64,000 bases of DNA, from NCBI RefSeq assembly GCF_905147365.1, contig NC_056406.1:8720501-8784500 (forward strand), read 5' to 3'. The position numbers and the translations under genes were made by a program. Source of the stretch: Aricia agestis (Eukaryota; Arthropoda; Insecta; Lepidoptera; Lycaenidae). Numbering within the stretch: the stretch's first letter is position 1; each line of letters opens with the position of its first letter. Positions 59,201-64,000 of this stretch are shown piece after piece. The notes under the pieces were generated by a model. It made no database searches and had not been told where the DNA came from. It worked only from the letters and a program-made list of their open reading frames with translations.

Positions 59201-61638
59201 AAACCATTTTGAAATTCACGCCCACCGGCGAAATAATGTAAAGTTGTGAAAGACGTGAATTTTTTTTCCATTTTTTATTTTGAAGAACGTTATTTTTAAC
59301 CCTAAATTTTTTTTTGCGGCCCGTGACACCAAGACCTAAGCATGTTTGTGGGCCACAATTTGTGGCCCGTATGAAAAAAAGGTTGGGGGCCATGGATGTA
59401 GATTATATTTCTCGTTTCAGTGTGGCAAGCATTTCGACACGCAGGCCGCTTGTCTGAAGCACCACCTCGCTGAGCACCCAAGAACGTCGTTCTACTCATC
59501 TACGGAGAGGCACATCTGTGAAATATGCGGGGCTTCTTTGGCGGTGAGTTTTTTGCTAAAATCCTTCTTTTTAACTTTACTAATTTCGTATGTGATAATT
59601 AATAGGAGGTTTCATTTGCTACCGACATTGGTCTAGCGACCCATGCTTGTAGCGTAAAAGCTAGTGGCGTAGAGTAAAATGAAACCTATAGGTTACTGCG
59701 GAGTTGCAGCAAAGATTGGATAGTACTATTAATTGAATCACAAACGAATTGTCTTGAAAATTTGATAGTTTGATGCTATAAGTCAGGGTTTTTCAAAGTG
59801 GGGTACGCGAACCCCTAGGGGTTCGCCATTCGACGGCAGGGGGTTCGTGACAAGATTTCAGTAAGCGCGCGTTCGGACGTGCGCGTTTTCTGCGCATTTT
59901 CTACTAGCGCGGATTCAACATTCATAGCAATTTCAGAGGTGCTGAATCCACGCGATTAAAAAACGCGCAGAAAGCGCGCACATCTGAACGCGCGCTAATG
60001 GTGGCTTGATAACTGGCAGGGACACGCGGCACCCTTGGGGTTCGCTGTCACCTGGAAATATTAACAATGGTTCGTGGAGCTGAAAGTTTGAGAAACCCTG
60101 CTATAAGTTATAACGTCTTGATATCCACCTACACTACAGTTTAAAAACGTAAACGCGAGTTTTTTTAGGATACCGTTTTAATGTCATGTCAATACAGAAT
60201 TGAATATTTTCTGTAACCTCGTGACTGCATCTAAACCATACCGAAACTATTTGGCGGCTCTGGATTTATGTATAGGCAGTATAGGCCATGGCCAATGAGT
60301 GGCAGCGTCCTATGGCGTCCAGGGGGGTGGCAGCGTCCTAGGATGATGGCGACAGAGTTAGTACATAGGAGCGGCAAAATTAAAGTGGCCTATATTCATA
60401 AAAAATATAAGTAAATCCGGCCCTGTATATCGGAATCGACTTGCTGTAACGGCTTATACCGTTTCAGCCGGGCAGCATAGCGCACCATCAGAACACGCAC
60501 ACTCGCAAGACGCTCTTCCCGTGTGACTCCTGTGGGAAGCAGTTCAACTCTTACGGTGGACTCAAGAGGCATCAAGTGGTAAGTTCCATAACAATACCTA
60601 TAGAAAAACTTGTCTAACTTGAAATTACACGTCATACCACTTAACTAGTTGATGAGAAATTTTATACTGTAAATAATAGATACGAAGGAGGGGAGTTTTT
60701 TTTAAGTTGGATAAGCTCTACCACTTCTCAACAAACAATAAGAGAGAAGTCTCACTCGCCAAAACGCTAAGCGTTATGTTGCCTGCTGGAACGTCTTTTA
60801 CTTGTTCGGTGTGTACAACCTTAACTGCACTGAGACTGAACGTTTTTAAGTGGTTATAAAATGACGAATTAGAAAATTATCTTCATTATAAAACCTTTAC
60901 TAAGAAATTTCGTAAGTTTAAGAGTGCAGGATGAAGATTGAAAACTTGTGTTTTTTTATCATTCGTGATATATTTCAGACGCACACCGGTGAGAAGCCAT
61001 ATGCTTGCACGCTGTGCGACAAACGCTTCACGCAGAGCAACAGTATGAAACTACACTACAAGACATTCCATCTCAAAGAGCCGTGGCCTAAAAGGTACAA
61101 ACTTTGAAATAATTTGCATTTCACTTTGTATTGTTTAGTAAAAGAGAATGTTTTTTTGTAAATTGCTCGTGTCGATACGTTACAAAGTATACGCGCAGCT
61201 AAACTAGAAGATCCTCCTTTTTTTGGAAGTCGGTAAAGATACGAATTAACTTTGCAAGTGCATGCACAAGCCCGCTGCGCTAAAATTGTGTTGGCTTTTT
61301 TTAACGTTCTTGTCACATTTGCTACATTTGTAATGTATCTAATACTTTTATTATTCTAGTAATGTTCTGTGAAATTTTATAAATCTTTTGTTTATAGAAA
61401 TAGAAAAAAGAAAGACAATCCGCAAGAAAGTGAAGATCGGGATAGCAGCGACGATGAATTAAAAGATTTCTCCGAATTAAAGAAAACAGAAAAAAGAATG
61501 AAGCCTGATGTCCAATCACCTGAAAATCCGACCATGCATGTCTTAGAAAATGCTAATATGCAATATCTTTCTATTAGTTGGGGAGGGGAAGAGGCGATTT
61601 CGGGACAAGCTCGAGCGTGTCAGATTAAGCTTGTATAG
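44264..61638 (+). CDS. ZAD-C2H2 zinc-finger protein, paralogue 3 (complete, 15 exons)
   Basis: Complete frame of 1992 nt, 663 residues. Exons: 44264-44371, 44746-44877, 45194-45637, 45866-45988, 46160-46287, 55644-55718, 55990-56122, 57166-57284, 57896-57953, 58034-58056, 58327-58384, 59421-59543, 60468-60578, 60979-61094, 61398-61638. Every junction is GT/AG and the phases close to a TAG stop. The N-terminal zf-AD has CRIC and CYEC pairs and in this family usually mediates dimerisation. Exon 3 is a short acidic linker of 148 codons. Ten C2H2 fingers follow (CTDC, CCFC, CLRC, CMYC, CVLC, CARC, CHQC, CEIC, CDSC, CTLC); the last is preceded by HTGEKPY. Exon 15 gives an 80-residue Lys/Glu-rich tail without fingers. 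Exons 9 and 10 (81 nt together) have no detected counterpart in paralogues 1 and 2. Intron 5 is 9.4 kb and holds a MULE transposase gene. DNA target and biological role are unknown. Confidence 0.95.
47356..47719 (+). mobile_element. tRNA-derived SINE, full-length copy
   Basis: The head holds an A box (TGGTCTAGTGG) and a B box (GGTTCGATTCC), followed by a 280-base body and an (ATT)n tail. The 5' stem does not pair with the 3' side, so it is not a working tRNA. Two other copies are in this window. Intron 5 of the paralogue 3 finger gene. Confidence 0.85.
47948..49714 (-). CDS. MULE (Mutator-like) transposase, intact frame
   Basis: Uninterrupted 588-residue protein without introns, antisense inside intron 5 of the paralogue 3 finger gene. 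In order: an acidic/Ser N-terminus; a FLYWCH/WRKY-GCM1-like zinc module at about residues 44-121 (Cys84, Cys94, His118, His120); a MULE DDE transposase core with Asp246 in HTDATYK, Asp313 in LICDAAQ, the C-x2-H pair CWAH at 335-338 and Glu423 in NNALESFN; a SWIM zinc finger at 541-554 (C-x-C and C-x-H); and a basic KRKRGRR tail that could be a nuclear signal. All three presumed catalytic acidic residues are present. Such enzymes cut and paste Mutator-type DNA transposons in the nucleus. An AATAAAG signal lies about 80 bases past the stop (47863-47869, minus). I did not find convincing terminal inverted repeats, so either an autonomous transposon or a domesticated host gene remains possible. 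Confidence 0.92.
   Translation of the reverse strand: MNNPSLPGTSGGGDNMNEVPVHQSESESETELTVTKKQKKSKDWIFLKQFSNEEDALNFVNSECIWSRNYTRATKDGQKRFYRCNKVKRRGPQCDAELYLLLVNDDDKVNVYHTDSEHNHSAIGTRDPYGIYENTKEVIKKLFNLRLKPKAILSELAKIEGIHLPSKRQLYNYLSDLRAQKFGKSCICLGELEQWIFKRTAIPEDDNEVFVISYHILEGDQPSFRFNLSTKTLLKTILFTELIHTDATYKLLWQGFPVLIVGTTDKNRKFHPICLGVATNECQEDFQTMFQGIKDKVMQLYDFTMKPRVLICDAAQNIKNAFADVFGEEPTVRMCWAHAKKNIQKKVEKNVPKKEQKSILRDVDALHNAPSLEVFNAASAAFLEKWKTQTTFVKYMEEEWFRKNRNWFLGAAPMSPSTNNALESFNRNIKYHNTLRERFPLSQFLSVATDMVAQWSLVNSSLPEAPTIELRQWTEAYVWAKKSINIKIIASDPTKKVYLICNENAGDLNYNDRWQTFDEYKKLSVAFQKTTLPKDWQKGSCDCPEFFNRYVCKHVLGLAIRLKLTTPPLEAKMIPIGQKRKRGRRPAR
50757..50914 (+). pseudogene. HARBI1-like transposase N-terminal fragment
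   Basis: The frame reads DSQDPFDYYSCDEFSRRYWF then SKDVVLSILLQQI and ends at TAG. This resembles the N-terminal helix region of Harbinger nucleases (DEEFxxRYRxxKxxV). The catalytic part is absent, so it is a relic within the TTA-flanked element. Confidence 0.6.
51072..51359 (+). mobile_element. tRNA-derived SINE, head-less copy
   Basis: Body and (ATT)n tail of the same family; the tRNA-like head is missing. Inserted in the Harbinger element. Confidence 0.85.
51881..52112 (-). mobile_element. Helitron-like 3' end, second copy
   Basis: About 85% like the copy at 14339, with the same hairpin and CTAG end. Immediately followed by a minisatellite-bearing element. Intron 5 of the paralogue 3 gene. 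Confidence 0.7.
52172..53218 (+). mobile_element. Helitron-like element carrying the minisatellite
   Basis: Begins near TCTATACTAATATTAT (present twice, at 52155 and 52228, in a 68-base direct duplication) and ends ACGCGGACGAAGTCGCGGGA AACAGCTAG. Intron 5 of paralogue 3. Confidence 0.6.
52274..52970 (+). repeat. minisatellite, four units of about 174 bp
   Basis: TTGAAAAATTCTTTCAGTGT starts units at 52274, 52447, 52623 and 52797 (periods 173, 176, 174). Each unit contains a GAACGCGCTAATCTCAGG segment. It is embedded in a larger element ending in CTAG at 53218. Confidence 0.85.
53393..53640 (+). repeat. GC-rich LINE-like fragment
   Basis: ACTCGGGGTGGCCTAGAAAT, GGAGCACTTTGGACTGTGCA and a CG-rich stretch. 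It resembles a 5' region of lepidopteran non-LTR elements (from memory). The frame across it is not protein-like. Confidence 0.4.
54062..55003 (+). mobile_element. Helitron-like element split by a nested TIR insertion
   Basis: TCTATACT... start, (GTCT)n, CGCCAAAACTACCGAGCC, then an insertion, then TTGTACACAGATAGTCTAAA and the end ACGCGGACGGAGTCGCGGGA AACAGCTAG. Intron 5 of paralogue 3. Confidence 0.7.
54164..54632. mobile_element. nested TIR insertion, no visible TSD
   Basis: Ends GGGGTATGAAGATTTTTATA and its inverse (AAAATCTTCGTACCCC); further pairing GCCGACCTAC/GTAGGTCGGC and AACACAATAG-type bases. Comparison with the uninterrupted Helitron copy at 27900 shows AATGAAA and TTTTGTACACAG rejoin with nothing duplicated. 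Confidence 0.65.
55830..55926 (+). repeat. SINE family B, 3' end only
   Basis: Contains CTCTTCTAATGTTGCGAG, GTGTCCATGGGCGAGGG, CATCAGGTGATCCG and an A-rich end. It lies in intron 6 of the paralogue 3 finger gene, about 60 bases before exon 7. Confidence 0.75.
56176..56479. repeat. 304-bp MITE with 80-bp arms
   Basis: CACGAAATGACCACGAAAGA ... arms include GCCTGCCTTCAAAATTTGTA and GAGATGTCACTGAAT in inverse at both ends; a partial third copy sits between. Intron 7 of paralogue 3. A separate short palindrome is at 56500-56553. Confidence 0.75.
57305..57800. repeat. interrupted repeat family with GATTCCTA motif
   Basis: 57305-57385 and, reversed, 57735-57800 match the two halves of a sequence at 63325-63440 (GAAGTTGATTCCTA and TAGTTTGGTCG then GTTACGTCAAACCCAG). 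The TTAA element end and a Helitron tip (57585-57722) lie between. Intron 8 of paralogue 3. Confidence 0.5.
57390..57567 (+). repeat. second copy of the TTAA-flanked element (left end only)
   Basis: Matches 22688-22866 closely and starts directly after TTAA. It is cut off by a Helitron-type 3' end (about 57585-57722). It lies in intron 8 of the paralogue 3 finger gene. Confidence 0.6.
58444..58658 (-). mobile_element. short Helitron-like element in paralogue 3 intron
   Basis: ACTAGATGAAGCCCGCAACT through TTTATAATATTAGTATGGA; well conserved copy. Intron 11 of paralogue 3. Confidence 0.75.
58840..58898 (+). repeat. RTE LINE 3' tip
   Basis: About 50 bases containing GGAGGCCTTTGCCCAGCA, then a short A-rich tail, the same 3' end as the copy at 30620-30670. 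Intron 11 of the paralogue 3 finger gene. Confidence 0.6.
58942..59112. repeat. 171-bp hAT MITE with 8-bp TSD
   Basis: Perfect ends CAGTGGCGTAACTATA and TATAGTTACGCCACTG; CTTTCTTT duplicated at 58934-58941 and 59113-59120. Intron 11 of paralogue 3. Confidence 0.9.
59148..59394. repeat. hAT-type MITE beside exon 12
   Basis: Begins CAGCTATCCCCAACC, ends GGTTGGGGGCCATG, with GATGTAGAT on both sides (59139-59147, 59395-59403). It contains several GGCCCG motifs. Its right flank is 17 bases from the splice acceptor of exon 12. Confidence 0.75.
59784..60100. mobile_element. hAT MITE with 8-bp TSD and nested MITE
   Basis: Begins CAGGGTTTTTCAAAG and ends CTTTGAGAAACCCTG-like (TTTGAGAAACCCTG); CTATAAGT duplicated at 59776-59783 and 60101-60108. 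A Harbinger-type MITE is inserted inside. Intron 12 of paralogue 3. Confidence 0.85.
59865..59995. repeat. 131-bp Harbinger-type MITE nested in hAT MITE
   Basis: Ends GCGCGCGTTCGGACG and inverse with GAACGCGCGC, flanked by TAA at 59862-59864 and 59996-59998. GC-rich arms of about 38 bases. Confidence 0.8.
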
Positions 61639-61844
61639 GCTTCCGACATGTGTCTAATTATCATGATATAGAAATCAGATTTCTCACGTGGTGGGTTAAG
61701 ATTTTTTTTAAATATTAAAATGTCATCGGATCTGTCAGATTAAGATAGGGGATGTTTAGTTTACCCCAAAGAAGCTTCCATATAAAGCACTGACGATTCA
61801 AAGGTTAGCCTGTAAGCCTGTAGGGACATTTTAAAATATAAAAA

Positions 61845-61850
61845 AATAAA
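61845..61850 (+). promoter_or_regulatory. candidate polyadenylation signal of paralogue 3
   Basis: An AATAAA hexamer lies about 207 bases after the TAG stop of the finger gene, in AT-rich sequence. A second AATAAA-type site occurs near 62180. Chosen only by position and consensus. Confidence 0.4.
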
Positions 61851-62235
61851 GCTTCATATTTTCCTAACTAAGCTTCGCATATATTTTATTTTGCACTAAA
61901 ACAAGTGATTAAGTCCTTGTTGTCTAAAATATACCTATTTATAGTTTACCTAAATAAGCAATTGTCTGGATATATTTTCATTTTCAAAACTTTAAAATGG
62001 CTGCAGTTTCTGAACCCACCGCTAAAACAAAAAACGCTCTTATTATTTTTTATCAGTTTTACCTAATGCAAAAAACCTACTAGGTCTCAATGACGCTCGA
62101 GTGACTACAAATTAGCACCTTCCCCTCCCCTACTATATTGGAATTTGGATATTAGTTGGTTAGATTCATCTTCTAACTAATAAAGCTATTTAATATTTAT
62201 ATGCGAATATATTGTGATTTGTGAGAGTACCAGAG

Positions 62236-62959
62236 GGCCTAGACCTCCATATTAATAAAAATATTTTTCTTGTGTATGTGTCATATTGTGAGTTGTGACG
62301 TTTTCAATATTATGCCAAACAAAGATAAGGAGGCCTGCCCTACTACACAAGTAGCAAGCGATTATCGTAATCGCCAACAGAATGTATAAGATTTGACATT
62401 AGTATTCCCTAGCGAAGCGATGACTTATGTCAAATGGCATACAATTTGTTGGCGTTGACGATAATAATTGCTTGCCACTTGTGTAGTAGGGCCAGAGTAG
62501 ACAGAATTATAGAGTATGCCGACGTAGAACTGATGTTGAAATTTTTAAATTTGACGTATTATGACGAAAATCGTCGCTAGGGTTGTTAACTTGTTACCTA
62601 CGAATTTAAAACTATGACATATTCGCTGGACGTGTTGCTCTTTGGTCGTATTTTTGTTTGTGTTTTGGCACATGCGATTAAAATTGTCACAATCCAATTT
62701 TGAAATCTTTATTTTAAATATTTAAAAATAAGTTATATCAGCCAGCGCGAGGCACATTCCGTTTATAATCCTAGTGAAACCCGACGAATTTGACAGATAT
62801 TGAAACTTGTCCGTTTCTTTGCAGTCGAACTACTGGTAGATATGTCTATTGTGGTAGGGCAGGCCTCCTTATCTTTGTTTGGCATAATATTGAAAACGTC
62901 ACAACTCATAATATTACACATACACAACAAAAATATTTTTATTAGTATGGAGGTTAGGC
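62236..62959. mobile_element. TIR element with nested MITE, 3' flank of paralogue 3
   Basis: About 110-base arms: GGCCTAGACCTCCATATTAA ... GGAGGCCTGCCCTAC at the left and their inverse at 62845-62959. A second inverted-repeat element lies inside at 62338-62492 (CCCTACTACACAAGTAGCAA and inverse). No open frame. Confidence 0.75.
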
Positions 62960-64000
62960 TCTTATTAAAGTTTTGAGGCCTGGGAAGTAAGGTCAGTAAA
63001 AGTATTAATATGACTTGTGATGTGTGATTGTAACTCTTTCTAGTACTTTAGCAATACTTAGCGCGTAACTTTTATACATTTTAGCGTACAATCTGTGTGT
63101 TATAACTTATATTGCTGGATCAGTATCATATTAGATTACGAAAATAATAAATATACATTTTTAATAAGTAATATGTCCTTTATTATTTACTTGGCACCAA
63201 GCAGCGGTACTTGTTTAAACGTAACCAAAATTATTTAAGTAGGGGAAAAATAACGTTGTTACTGTCAAAAATAAGTCCCAGTGGGCCGCAGGTTGAGTAT
63301 AACTGCCTTAAAGCATCCCTATCAATTACAAAGGTACTATCAGAGAAGTTGATTCCTATGCAAATCGGGGACCTAAGTAGTTTGGTCGCGTTACGTCAAA
63401 CCCAGCTGACTGATAACAATTAACATTGAATTGACATATTCGACCAAATAACGTTGGTCTGTCAATTACATAGCAAAATTCTGATCTTTATGAGATATCA
63501 ATGTAATAAGGAACATTCCGGGTTTTTGTAGTGATAACGCTGTTTGGTAAAATTGACTTCGGTGGTGTTAGAATAGAACTAATGAGTCACTATAAAGTAT
63601 AAACCACATTACGTTGCAATCTGCCTATGCATTAATTTCTCTGATACACAGTATGGTATGTCACTTACATGAAAATTATATCCGCTGGAGATGCTTCATT
63701 TTATACAACATGGACTATAATAAGCGAAATGAAAATAGCAGAGTATGATGTAAGATTTAATCTTGAACTGTTAAACATTAAATAAAGTTAATCATTTCAG
63801 ATATTTTAAAAATATATACACACGATAATAAAGTTCCTTAAGCCTTATATTGTAATAACGTAAAGCAGTAGAAATATCCAATCAGAGATGAAGATGTTTA
63901 CCTATTTTATTTTTTATTTTGCGTTATTTCTTAAAATAAAATCAAGTAACTCTTAACTGTACAGTGAAACTTGTATCCCCATGCTACTATTAAATTAATT
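62960..64000. other. 3' flank, no gene recognised
   Basis: AT-rich. Contains the repeat at about 63325-63440 shared with intron 8 of paralogue 3. The short open frame at 63211-63423 lies across that repeat and shows no protein-like features. Confidence 0.4.

Overview
The window looks like nuclear DNA of a moth or butterfly (Lepidoptera). It is AT-rich, its genes have many short exons with GT/AG introns, and it is packed with repeat types I associate with lepidopteran genomes: Helitron-like elements ending in CTAG after a short hairpin, tRNA-derived SINEs, Jockey and RTE LINE fragments, and many hAT and PIF/Harbinger MITEs. No bacterial-type operon, CRISPR array or rRNA gene is visible.

The genes form a cluster of three paralogous ZAD-C2H2 zinc-finger genes (zf-AD at the N-terminus, ten C2H2 fingers at the C-terminus). 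Paralogue 1 is on the minus strand (about 13327 down to 3182), paralogue 2 on the minus strand (34710 down to 24341) and paralogue 3 on the plus strand (44264 to 61638). I rebuilt them exon by exon from splice sites, reading-frame phase and mutual similarity. Exons 1 and 4-6 keep exactly the same length (108, 123, 128, 75 nt), the 116-nt exon with the HTGEKPY finger is also identical in length, and intron phases match throughout. Paralogue 3 closes as a 15-exon, 663-residue frame. Paralogues 1 and 2 are traced through 12 exons to the last finger, but their terminal exon is not identified. These are probably nuclear DNA-binding transcription regulators; their targets cannot be read from sequence.

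Region by region: 1-3181, foldback element and repeats; 3182-13327, paralogue 1 with MITE- and SINE-loaded introns; 13.3-24.3 kb, spacer with a decayed LINE reverse transcriptase (15.4-17.2 kb), Helitron ends, a SINE, and a TIR element carrying a THAP-domain first exon; 24.3-34.7 kb, paralogue 2 with Helitron copies in its introns; 34.7-44.3 kb, head-to-head spacer between paralogues 2 and 3 holding two hAT elements with intact 8-bp target duplications (35.16-36.96 kb and 39.33-43.40 kb, the latter filled with LINE debris); 44.3-61.6 kb, paralogue 3, whose 9.4-kb intron 5 hosts an uninterrupted 588-residue MULE transposase on the opposite strand, a Harbinger element with a HARBI1-like relic and a Helitron-borne minisatellite; 61.6-64 kb, 3' flank with nested TIR elements.

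No wholly new system is demonstrated. The most unusual items are the deeply conserved finger-splitting exon plan of the cluster with two extra frame-neutral exons in paralogue 3, the intact MULE gene, and the THAP exon inside a TTAA-flanked element.
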